The notes below the pieces were generated by a model that worked only from the letters and a program-made list of their open reading frames with translations, did no database searches and was not told where the DNA came from. 22,849 nt of DNA from a virus. The translations under genes were made by a program, and so were the position numbers. Location: IMG/VR virus record IMGVR_UViG_3300029263_001050, positions 1 through 22,849 of that record; one strand, given 5' to 3'. Below are positions 1 to 8,096 of this stretch, one piece after another. Numbering within the stretch: position 1 is the first letter of the stretch; each line of letters starts with the position of its first letter.

Positions 1-2
1 AA

Positions 3-1301
3 CCACCTATTGCTATTATTAGTTTTAAATTCCCTAAATATGAACCTAAAGACGTTAATTGTTTAAAGTTAGATAATACATATAAAAATAGTATTGAAGT
101 CGTTAAGTTAGACACACTTGAAAAATCACTAGAAAAAGAAACGGCTAGTTCCTTAGTGATGGAAGAGTCTGATATTAGTAAACTTAATACTACCCAAAAG
201 AAAACACCAGAAGCCGTTGTAACTGAAACTGTTAATAAAGAGGTAAACAAAATAAATGAACGTTTATTACCATTTGCTTTAAAGTTATTAGCTGAGTTTG
301 GTATAACTTCACTAGCTCAAACATCTAAAAAAACATGCCCACCTCTAAACCAAATACCAGGTTTAATAACCAGAAAAAACAAACTAACAAGACAGTTAAA
401 TAATATACTAAAAATAACTAGCAAAGTATCAACTATTGCTACTATATTAGGTGCATTAGTAATAGCAGCTAAAATAGTAGTAAAAATAATAAGAGCAAAT
501 CCAATACCAACAACTATTGGGGGTCCAGGTCCTATAGGTGTTCTTTTCTCAATACCTCAAGGTATAATATCGGTAATAGAAGATAAAAAACAAAAAATAT
601 CTAAACTAATAGATAAATTTGGTAACGTCGTTTCGATATTAAAACCTTCAACAATACCCTTAGTTGCCTCATTAGCCAAAGTATTAAACTTATTAAGCAC
701 AACTGATATTTTAATAGGTGAGTGTTTAGATGAAGCTAGACAATCCGTTGTAGATGAAATCAATAGACAAACCCTCGAAGATAGTTTAGTAGATTCTAAT
801 CCTATTATAGGTGATGGTAGAGATGGTTTTGGGGAAGATGATTCTATTTTAAATGGTGGAAGTGGTGGTGTTAATAGTGGATTACCTAATGGTGTTAATA
901 CACAACCAGGTCAACTAACTATAGGGGATATTGATTTTCAAAGTATAGATGAATCAAGGATACGAAACATATTAGGTCTTTCTCCTAACGCAAACCTAAA
1001 CATAGCAGATTTATTATCAGGTACATTTTTACAAGTACAACTAGACGAAGAACTTACAAAAATCAACGCTGAAACCGCAGAAGAAGGTTCACCTATAGTA
1101 ACCGAATATAATGGATTTAAACTAGCTGTTGAAACACAAGAAACCGAAACCAACTTAGACATAAAACGTCGTTTTGCTGTTGGTAAGGATAGTCAAGGTG
1201 TCACCATAGTTAAGGGAGAACCATCGTTCGCTTCATCAGATCAAATACTAATAAACGAACTTATATTTACTATTGACCAAAACGATTTAAAACCAAACTA
1301 A
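3..1301 (+). CDS. Phage structural protein of unknown function, 5'-truncated by window edge
   Basis: The reading frame is open from base 3 to the TAA at 1299-1301, so the true start lies before the window. The first start-like codons inside (GTG 156, ATG 159) are preceded by about 50 in-frame sense codons and are unlikely to be real starts. Numbering from 156, a hydrophobic segment lies near residues 92-111 and a second hydrophobic stretch near 158-182. A Gly/Asn/Asp-rich linker follows (about 217-250), then a beta-rich C-terminus (about 305-381) with an RRFAVGKD stretch. A C-terminus of this style recurs, from memory, just upstream of gp25 genes in large aquatic myophages. I know no named family. 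Position suggests a baseplate, hub or tape-measure-associated protein. A putative promoter motif follows its stop, so it belongs to an earlier transcription unit. Confidence 0.7.
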   Translation, partial: PPIAIISFKFPKYEPKDVNCLKLDNTYKNSIEVVKLDTLEKSLEKETASSLVMEESDISKLNTTQKKTPEAVVTETVNKEVNKINERLLPFALKLLAEFGITSLAQTSKKTCPPLNQIPGLITRKNKLTRQLNNILKITSKVSTIATILGALVIAAKIVVKIIRANPIPTTIGGPGPIGVLFSIPQGIISVIEDKKQKISKLIDKFGNVVSILKPSTIPLVASLAKVLNLLSTTDILIGECLDEARQSVVDEINRQTLEDSLVDSNPIIGDGRDGFGEDDSILNGGSGGVNSGLPNGVNTQPGQLTIGDIDFQSIDESRIRNILGLSPNANLNIADLLSGTFLQVQLDEELTKINAETAEEGSPIVTEYNGFKLAVETQETETNLDIKRRFAVGKDSQGVTIVKGEPSFASSDQILINELIFTIDQNDLKPN

Positions 1302-1306
1302 CGTTA

Positions 1307-1316
1307 TATTTATAAT
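1307..1316 (+). promoter_or_regulatory. Putative phage promoter motif TATTTATAAT, head of baseplate operon
   Basis: This is one of six copies of TATTTATAAT in the window, all between genes. It contains TATAAT, the bacterial -10 consensus, and resembles the TATAA core of T4-type late promoters. It ends only 3 nt before the ATG at 1320, so if it is a -10 element the transcript would be leaderless or start just inside the gene. It sits in the only gap between the truncated first gene and the eight-gene baseplate block. Confidence 0.45.
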
Positions 1317-1319
1317 CAT

Positions 1320-1670
1320 ATGAAACTAGCAGAACTTAAAAACACACTACGAGAAGTAGTAAGAGAAGTAATCCAAGAGGAACTAAAGGATATTTTATTG
1401 GAAGCAGTTAAATCAAACAAGCAACCAATATACGAACAACAATCCTATTCTCCCCCTATACAGAACCAAGCCCCACCTGAGGCTAAACAAAATGTACGAG
1501 AAAGTTACATGAATGTTTTAGGTGATATGAAAAAATCATTTACATCTGGGGATGTAGCTCCAACACAAGGTTTACAAATCAGTGGCCCAGTTGACACTAT
1601 ATCAGAAGGTGGTAAACTACCAGAAGGTGAAGTATCGATAGACCAAATAATGGGTATAATGAATAAATAA
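1320..1670 (+). CDS. Small helical phage structural protein of unknown function
   Basis: 116 residues. Residues 1-31 form a strongly amphipathic, charged helix (MKLAELKNTLREVVREV onward). A Pro/Gln-rich flexible segment follows (about 35-60), then a Gly/Pro-containing C-terminus. I do not recognise a named family. A similar N-terminal helix is common in small proteins encoded just before gp25 in large aquatic myophages, but that is recollection and not a search result. Its TAA shares its last base with the next ATG (1670), so translation is probably coupled to the gp25-like gene. That points to a baseplate or tail-assembly role. It is the first gene of the proposed baseplate operon. Confidence 0.65.
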   Translation: MKLAELKNTLREVVREVIQEELKDILLEAVKSNKQPIYEQQSYSPPIQNQAPPEAKQNVRESYMNVLGDMKKSFTSGDVAPTQGLQISGPVDTISEGGKLPEGEVSIDQIMGIMNK

Positions 1671-2077
1671 TGGCATTCGGAGAAAGACAAATATTTCCTA
1701 ACGATTTACGACCCAGAGTCGCTATTGGTGTAGCTTTACCCTTTAGTGCTCCGGCTGTCTTTGACCAAACATACCAAACTAAGGATGCTATAAAATATAA
1801 CTTAGTTAACTATTTATTAACAAATACAGGAGAACGAATAGCTAACCCAACTTTTGGTGCCGGTTTAAGAAACTTCATATTTGAACAAATAGAAAACGAT
1901 AACTTAGAAGGTTTAGAAGAAACTATACAAATGGGTATAGATCAAAACATACCTAACGTTATTATAGACAACTTAGAAGTAACAGCGAATCCTGATCAAT
2001 ATACTGTAACAGTTTCACTAGAGTATAGTATTGCTCAAACGGGAATAACAGATAACGTTGAGTTAACATTTCAATAA
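1670..2077 (+). CDS. gp25: Baseplate wedge protein, gp25-like (GPW/gp25 family)
   Basis: 135 residues, the usual size for the family. T4 gp25 is the inner baseplate wedge subunit that joins the gp6-gp7-gp53 wedge and resembles the sheath-initiator protein of contractile injection systems. Visible hallmarks are an N-terminal PF-x(n)-AVFD segment, a helix carrying the conserved LLTNTGERIANPTFGAGLR block (residues 50-68), then a helix and a closing beta-hairpin (about 95-135). The Glu-Arg of the GER motif matches the conserved E-R pair of gp25-like proteins. Its stop overlaps the start of the gp6/J-like gene by one base. The gp25-gp6 order is typical of contractile phage tails and anchors the identity of the whole region. 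Confidence 0.93.
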   Translation: MAFGERQIFPNDLRPRVAIGVALPFSAPAVFDQTYQTKDAIKYNLVNYLLTNTGERIANPTFGAGLRNFIFEQIENDNLEGLEETIQMGIDQNIPNVIIDNLEVTANPDQYTVTVSLEYSIAQTGITDNVELTFQ

Positions 2078-3918
2078 TGGCAAAAAAAGTAAAAAGAGAC
2101 ATATCGTATTTAAATAAGGATTTTAGTGATTTTAGAAGTCAGTTAATAAACTTCTCTCAAACCTATTTCCCAACAACCTACACAGACTTTTCACCAGCAT
2201 CGCCTGGTATGATGTTTATGGAGCAAGCATCTTATGTAGGAGATGTTTTAAGTTTTTATTTAGATAATCAAATACAAGAAACCTTTATACAGTATGCTAG
2301 ACAAACAGATAACTTGTTTGATTTAGCTTATATGTTTGGTTACACCCCTAAAGTAACATCATTGGCAACAGTATCAATGGATGTATTCCAAATAGTACCT
2401 GCCAAAACTGTAGGTACAGGATCACTACCTGATTTTAGTTTCGCTTTGGAGTTCCCAGAAAACACAGAAGTTAAAGGAGATAATCAAACCTTTACTATAC
2501 AAGACAATATTGATTTTTCAGTTTCATCTTCTGAAGATCCTACACTAATAACTGTAGCTCAAATAAATGGGGCGACACCAACTTACTATCTATTAAATAA
2601 AAAACGTAATGCATCAGCTGGTAGTGTTCAAACTACTACCTTTTCGTTTGGTGCACATCAAGAATTCCCAACAGTTACCTTACAAGGAACCAATATAGCT
2701 AGAATAGTAGATATATTTGATTCTGATGGTAACGAATGGTACCAAGTTAGCTCATTAGGGCAAGACGCTGTTTATGATAAAATCAAAAACACAAACGTAA
2801 ACGATCCCAATAACTCTAACGGTTCCGAAGATACACCATATATTTTACAACTAAAACAAGTACAAAGACGTTTTGCTACTCGTTTTATAGATGAAACAAA
2901 CCTTCAAATCCAGTTTGGATCAGGTAACGCTGAATCAAACGATGAGGAAATAATACCTAACCCACATAACGTAGGTTTAGGTTTACCTTATACTCAAGAT
3001 AAACTTACGACAGCTTATTCACCTACAAACTTTGTTTTTACAAATACCTATGGTATAGCTCCATCTAATATTACGTTAACAGTTCGATACATAACCGGTG
3101 GTGGTGTTGCGTCTAACGTTGCTGCAAATACGTTAACCAACGTTGACACAACGAATACGACGTTCCTACAATCAACACTAAACGCATCGTTAGCTCAGTA
3201 TGTTTTCGATTCTGTAGCTGTAAATAATGCAGAAGCAGCAACTGGGGGGTTTGATGGGGATTCAACTGAAGAACTAAGACAAAACACAATATCTAGCTAT
3301 GGTACCCAACTACGAAACGTAACTGCAGATGATTATTTGGTACGTACTTTATCTATGCCTTCGAACTTTGGTTCAATAGCTAAAGCACACGTTCAAAAAC
3401 CAAATGATACTAACTCAAATACAACGTTAGATATCTATACACTATCTTATGATATTAATAGAAATCTAAGATCACCCTCAATAGCTTTAAAAGAAAACCT
3501 AACAACATATTTAAATCAATACAAAATGATAGGTGACTCCGTCACTATCAAAAACGCTTACATAGTAAATATAGCTATTGATTTTGAAATAATAACACTA
3601 CCTGACTATAATAATAACGAAGTAATACGCAAATGTCTTACAGCATTAATAGAACTTTTTGATATTACTAAATGGCAGATTAATCAACCTATTATTCTAA
3701 GAAATATAAACGTTTTATTAGATCAGATAACAGGTGTACAGACCGTAAAACAAGTAACAATAACCAACAAAGCTGGTATATCTGAAGGATATTCTCAATA
3801 TGGCTATGACGTTGAAGGAGCTACACAAAGTGGTGTAATATACCCCTCAATCGATCCATCTATATTTGAAGTAAAATATCCTAATAAAGATATTAGTGGT
3901 AGAGTAGTAACATTCTAA
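2077..3918 (+). CDS. gp6: Baseplate wedge protein, gp6/J-like
   Basis: 613 residues, close to T4 gp6 (about 660). Gp6-like proteins dimerise around the baseplate and form its inner ring, linked to gp25. The N-terminus (about 28-110) has the typical DFSPASPGMMFMEQASYVGD segment, followed by a predicted helix where J-like proteins carry the unordered-start region. The centre (about 388-420) carries a GGFDGDSTEELRQ motif and a TQLRNVTADDYLV motif, both diagnostic of the baseplate J central domain. The C-terminus (about 470-580) has alternating helix-strand segments ending in a VLLDQITGVQTVKQV stretch, which matches the J C-terminal domain. The start overlaps the gp25 stop. The next gene begins 1 nt after the stop. 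Confidence 0.9.
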   Translation: MAKKVKRDISYLNKDFSDFRSQLINFSQTYFPTTYTDFSPASPGMMFMEQASYVGDVLSFYLDNQIQETFIQYARQTDNLFDLAYMFGYTPKVTSLATVSMDVFQIVPAKTVGTGSLPDFSFALEFPENTEVKGDNQTFTIQDNIDFSVSSSEDPTLITVAQINGATPTYYLLNKKRNASAGSVQTTTFSFGAHQEFPTVTLQGTNIARIVDIFDSDGNEWYQVSSLGQDAVYDKIKNTNVNDPNNSNGSEDTPYILQLKQVQRRFATRFIDETNLQIQFGSGNAESNDEEIIPNPHNVGLGLPYTQDKLTTAYSPTNFVFTNTYGIAPSNITLTVRYITGGGVASNVAANTLTNVDTTNTTFLQSTLNASLAQYVFDSVAVNNAEAATGGFDGDSTEELRQNTISSYGTQLRNVTADDYLVRTLSMPSNFGSIAKAHVQKPNDTNSNTTLDIYTLSYDINRNLRSPSIALKENLTTYLNQYKMIGDSVTIKNAYIVNIAIDFEIITLPDYNNNEVIRKCLTALIELFDITKWQINQPIILRNINVLLDQITGVQTVKQVTITNKAGISEGYSQYGYDVEGATQSGVIYPSIDPSIFEVKYPNKDISGRVVTF

Positions 3919-3919
3919 T

Positions 3920-5170
3920 ATGTCAATATATAAAATCTTTGCAATAAACGACGCCACAATGTATAGTGAATACCCTCTAATGAATACAGGGTTAGATGCT
4001 ATGAATGAGGTTCGTAACTTTCAAAACCCAGATGTAGGGGTAGTTCACACTATAGGTACCACTAATATATGGAATACTATAGGTAACACTTGGAATGATA
4101 ACCAAATCATTTGGAACATAGGACCAAATACTACTACAGCAGCAGTATCTCGTTTCTTAATAAAGTTTGACCAAATCGATATTGATTATGTTTTTGATAA
4201 CATAGTTAAACAAAGTCCATATGATGCTTATTTAAAATCGTTTGTAGCTACTGCTCAAAGTATAGCTCAACAATCCAAAATAGAAGTATTTCCCGTAGCT
4301 TATAGTTGGACTAATGGTACAGGTCACTATCAAGATAAACCTCAAATACAAGATGGAGTTACTTGGAAACAACGTAACAACAATCAAACAAATAACTTAT
4401 GGCCCACAAGTTCATTACCTAGCTTCCAAAAATACGAAGCTATAGATGCTGAACCAGGTGGAGGAGTTTGGTATACAGGATCATCAAACCCAAATCTAAA
4501 CTTATCATCATCAAATCAAATCTATAACGTTAGAACTAAAAAAGATTTAGATATTAAGGTAACCGATATAGTTGATGTTTGGTATTCACAATCTAAAGGT
4601 ATTAATCCTTATACAACTATAGACAATAACGGATTTATAGTTAAATGGACTGGAAGTTTAGAATGGAACCCATCAGCTTCACTAGTACCTCAGATTAAGT
4701 TTTACTCATCAGATACATATACTATTTACCCACCTGAACTAGAGATTAAATGGGACGATTCCGATTTTACTACTGGTTCACTAACGGTTATTGATGACAC
4801 AGATATCTTTATGTCGTTAGATGAAAACCCAGGTGTGTTTTATGAAGACAGTATTAACCGTTTTAGAGTTAACTGTAGACCTAAATACCCACCTCGTACA
4901 TATCAAACCGCATCATCATATACTAAAAACTTCTTACTACCATCTAGTTCATACTACGCTATTCAAGATTTAGATACTAATGAGTTTGTTGTAGATTTCG
5001 ATGAAACCTATACTAAAATATCAGCGGATCCTAAATCATCATACTTTACAGTCTATATGAATGGTTTAGAACCAGAACGTTATTATCAAATATTAGTTAA
5101 AACGTTTGTTAATAATGAAATAATAGTATACAAAGATAATAATTTTAATTTTAAAGTTCTAAATGGATAG
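3920..5170 (+). CDS. Beta-rich phage baseplate-associated protein with DNRLRE-like N-terminus
   Basis: 416 residues. The N-terminus (about 8-85) reads like a DNRLRE/CBM-type beta-sandwich: an opening DATMYSEYPLMNTGLD, a spaced NTGLD-like repeat, and a SRFLIKFDQIDI strand, which is the usual domain marker. Trp- and Tyr-rich segments follow (WKQRNN, GGGVWYTGS), suggesting carbohydrate- or protein-binding surfaces. The C-terminal part (about 285-416) resembles an immunoglobulin-like or fibronectin-like beta domain. No catalytic motif is visible. It lies 1 nt after the gp6-like gene and 2 nt before the next, inside the baseplate operon. A peripheral baseplate or fibre-attachment role is inferred. 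Confidence 0.65.
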   Translation: MSIYKIFAINDATMYSEYPLMNTGLDAMNEVRNFQNPDVGVVHTIGTTNIWNTIGNTWNDNQIIWNIGPNTTTAAVSRFLIKFDQIDIDYVFDNIVKQSPYDAYLKSFVATAQSIAQQSKIEVFPVAYSWTNGTGHYQDKPQIQDGVTWKQRNNNQTNNLWPTSSLPSFQKYEAIDAEPGGGVWYTGSSNPNLNLSSSNQIYNVRTKKDLDIKVTDIVDVWYSQSKGINPYTTIDNNGFIVKWTGSLEWNPSASLVPQIKFYSSDTYTIYPPELEIKWDDSDFTTGSLTVIDDTDIFMSLDENPGVFYEDSINRFRVNCRPKYPPRTYQTASSYTKNFLLPSSSYYAIQDLDTNEFVVDFDETYTKISADPKSSYFTVYMNGLEPERYYQILVKTFVNNEIIVYKDNNFNFKVLNG

Positions 5171-5172
5171 TT

Positions 5173-5532
5173 ATGTCAGAAACACGTGTAGATCTTCAAA
5201 AAGAGGTATTTAATAAACTTGATTATCCAAGGACTATTAATGTAGAATTTTCTGAACTAAGTGTACCTACAGTCAACGATGACTTAGATGCGCAGGTGAC
5301 AGTTGAAGACTTTTTTAACCTATATAATGATTTATTTTATGATATTCCTGCTGAAGGTGAGAGTAACTCTCACGCTTATTTAGTAAGAACATCAGGTGAG
5401 TATATTGCGTTTGATGAAACAGATGCTGAGATTGAGGCATTAAGAAATGAGATTACTGCACTTCGTGAAGAAAACTTGGAGTTGGAAAAAGAAATATTTA
5501 CATTATCTAATCCCAATCCTACAACCTTATAA
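5173..5532 (+). CDS. Small coiled-coil phage structural protein
   Basis: 119 residues, acidic. The N-terminal 80 residues look globular with aromatic-rich segments (FFNLYNDLFYDIP). The C-terminus (about 84-111) is a clear leucine-zipper-like coiled coil, with hydrophobic residues at heptad spacing in AEIEALRNEITALREENLE. Such a tail could trimerise or bind a partner in the baseplate. The family is not recognised. Its stop overlaps the start of the 854-residue gene by one base, implying coupled translation and possibly a direct partnership. Confidence 0.6.
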   Translation: MSETRVDLQKEVFNKLDYPRTINVEFSELSVPTVNDDLDAQVTVEDFFNLYNDLFYDIPAEGESNSHAYLVRTSGEYIAFDETDAEIEALRNEITALREENLELEKEIFTLSNPNPTTL

Positions 5533-8096
5533 TGGAGAAAAATACTATATTAATACCGGTTAACCCAACTACTTTTGAATATCAAGAGTATACAACTGCT
5601 GATGAGCAGTTAATACCATCATCTTCTTTTGATACTAACTTTACCCAATCAACTGATTATATTGAACTTTATGTTTACAATGATAATCAACAGATAGTTT
5701 CACCAACAGAAACATATGAGTTAAAACAATATAAGGTTAGAGAAGGAGATATTGTATTAAACCCATCAGAAAATATCCAATCCTTAGGATTTACTGAAGG
5801 TAACTATTTTACAGTTTACAACACATATAGACGTAGATTAGGATCTTCGATTGATACTAGATACTATATTGATGAGATTTCACCTTCAAGAACTGAAGTT
5901 AGGTTAAAGACTAACCAACTATCAGATCAGGATGTATTTAATACGTTTGTTAACTTTCAAGAATACAGAGAAAGAAGACCATATTTTGTAGATTTTCAAC
6001 TAAACTTTGGTAATAACCAACAAGTTATTGCTAATAATATTGATGTTACCCCTACAACAATAGATCAACAAACAACAGTATTAATAAAACTATACGAACC
6101 TTTACCTACTACATTTTCGGTTAAGGATACGTTATGGATTGTTGAAGAAATATCAACACCTCAAGCTTATAAAGTAGAGTTTGGAGTTGAAGAAGTTCAA
6201 ATCGATGACGATTTTGAGTTTATTCAAGGACCTAACTTTAACCTAAACGTAAATAACGAAGTAGGTGTAGCATCAGAAAGGTTTACATATGATTCAATAC
6301 TTCAAACCCCACTTACATCATCACTCCAACAACTAAAATCACTTTTAGCTGAAAAGAGTATTAATATTAATATTGACTATACTAAATATAAGGAGTTTAT
6401 TAAGTTTTCATCTTCGGAAGAACGTTTAAAAAACTTCTACTATAAAGCATCACTATTAGAAGCTACACAAAATCAACTAAGTAAAAACATATACCCTATA
6501 ACTGGTTCAGTAACTAGTTCAATGGCGTTTTCATCATCCAAAGCAACTTTAGAATCTATTGTTAGTACTACAATAGATAACTTTGATGGGTATGAATATT
6601 TTTTATATTTTAATAGTGGATCTACATCATCATGGCCTAAAACATCTTCAATATTACCCTATACTCTATACCCAACAGGTTCAACTCAAGTAGCTGAATG
6701 GTTTGGTTCAACAGCTGAAGGTTCACTTTATTATGGTGGTCAAATAACTACAGCATCCCTATATGATGAAAATAATCAAGATGCTTTAATAAATACAATC
6801 CCTTCTTATTTAATAGAAGACCCAGCTAACGAACAATATTCGTTGTTTATAGAAATGATAGGTCAACATTTTGATAACGTTTGGACTTATACTAAGGATG
6901 TAACTAATAGATTCGACTCAGATAATAGGTTAGAATATGGTATATCTAAAGATTTAGTATCAGACGCCATTAAAGAGTTTGGTATAAAACTATATTCAAA
7001 TAACTACGATTCAGATGATTTATACCAAGCGTTTTTAGGTATTACATCAGATGGTTCAACTTTCCCTATAGCAAATATTACTGGTAGTTCGCCTGCAGAA
7101 GGTATTAATCTAGTAACAAATGCTATAAGTGCATCAAACGACATTATAGCTCAAAACGACGTATTAAAACGTGTTTACAAGCGAATATACCATAATATAC
7201 CCTACCTATTAAAAACTAAAGGTACTAAAGCAGGTTTACGTGCTTTATTATCAACTTTTGGTGTATCTAATACTATATTAGATGTACACGAATATGGTGG
7301 TTCAAGAAAAAAAACAGGAGTATTTGATACCCAAGAAAATATCTTTAACTATTATTTAGATATGACAGGTTCCCAATCAGTACAAACTAACTTTGAGTTA
7401 AATACGTACTGGAGTGGTTCTGATAATAGACCATCAACAGTGATGTTTAGGATTAAACCAGAATATCTTCACTCCTCATCTTTAGGTCCTACAAATAATA
7501 TTCAAAAAGTATTTTCTTTAGATACTGGAGTTACTATGACATTAGAATACACAGGTTCATCTGGTATTACAAGTTCATATAGCGGCTCAACAGTAGACCC
7601 AGAATACCAGTTTGCCAACCTAAAACTATTTCCTGAAGGGCAAGGAGCAACACAACCCTCAGCGTCAGTATATTTACCATTCTTTAATGGTGATTGGTGG
7701 AATGTTATGGTTAACTATGTATCAGCATCAGGGTATACTTTAACTGCTAAAAATAAAAATAGCGAATATGTATCCACATCAGCTGTTCAATATAGTAAGA
7801 TTAATACTATATCTTTAACAGGATCAAATACTTGGGTATCAGCATCAGCTGTCGACTTTGGAACAGCAGTAGCACCAGCAACATTTTTTTCAGGTGGTTT
7901 ACAAGAAATAAGATATTACACATCTCAAATAGAAGATGATACGTTTTCATACTACACTCTAAATCCACAATCATACGTTGGTACAGGAGTAAATTTAGCA
8001 CCTGATCAGTTAGCTTTTAGAGCAACTTTGGGGAGTGAGTTATATACAAGTTCAATAAGTGTTCACCCTAAAATAACAGGTCCATGGGAGGTATAA
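5532..8096 (+). CDS. Large baseplate protein, gpI-like segment plus LamG/lectin-like C-terminus
   Basis: 854 residues. The N-terminus (about 1-230) is beta-rich. A helical region (about 260-345) follows. Residues 545-580 carry YKRIYHNIPYLLKTKGTKAG, then LRALLSTFGV; this signature recurs in large phage baseplate proteins and recalls P2 gpI-like tail proteins. Residues 605-815 look like a concanavalin A/LamG-type jelly roll: FFNGDWWNVMV, then FSGGLQEIRYYTSQI near its end. The lectin-like part may bind glycans or other baseplate proteins. The C-terminus ends abruptly at PWEV, and the following gene begins in the -1 frame with what appears to be the continuation of the same protein. The gene may therefore be one half of a roughly 1530-residue protein. 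Confidence 0.75.
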   Translation: MEKNTILIPVNPTTFEYQEYTTADEQLIPSSSFDTNFTQSTDYIELYVYNDNQQIVSPTETYELKQYKVREGDIVLNPSENIQSLGFTEGNYFTVYNTYRRRLGSSIDTRYYIDEISPSRTEVRLKTNQLSDQDVFNTFVNFQEYRERRPYFVDFQLNFGNNQQVIANNIDVTPTTIDQQTTVLIKLYEPLPTTFSVKDTLWIVEEISTPQAYKVEFGVEEVQIDDDFEFIQGPNFNLNVNNEVGVASERFTYDSILQTPLTSSLQQLKSLLAEKSININIDYTKYKEFIKFSSSEERLKNFYYKASLLEATQNQLSKNIYPITGSVTSSMAFSSSKATLESIVSTTIDNFDGYEYFLYFNSGSTSSWPKTSSILPYTLYPTGSTQVAEWFGSTAEGSLYYGGQITTASLYDENNQDALINTIPSYLIEDPANEQYSLFIEMIGQHFDNVWTYTKDVTNRFDSDNRLEYGISKDLVSDAIKEFGIKLYSNNYDSDDLYQAFLGITSDGSTFPIANITGSSPAEGINLVTNAISASNDIIAQNDVLKRVYKRIYHNIPYLLKTKGTKAGLRALLSTFGVSNTILDVHEYGGSRKKTGVFDTQENIFNYYLDMTGSQSVQTNFELNTYWSGSDNRPSTVMFRIKPEYLHSSSLGPTNNIQKVFSLDTGVTMTLEYTGSSGITSSYSGSTVDPEYQFANLKLFPEGQGATQPSASVYLPFFNGDWWNVMVNYVSASGYTLTAKNKNSEYVSTSAVQYSKINTISLTGSNTWVSASAVDFGTAVAPATFFSGGLQEIRYYTSQIEDDTFSYYTLNPQSYVGTGVNLAPDQLAFRATLGSELYTSSISVHPKITGPWEV

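Noticed and set aside
156-161. GTG/ATG at 156-161 as the true start of the first gene
   Set aside because: The frame continues open to the window edge through about 50 sensible codons, so the gene more likely starts upstream of the window.
8072-8096. Programmed -1 frameshift at the 854/678 overlap
   Set aside because: No X-XXY-YYZ heptamer in the correct phase and no downstream stem were seen. Kept only as one alternative in the split-gene finding.
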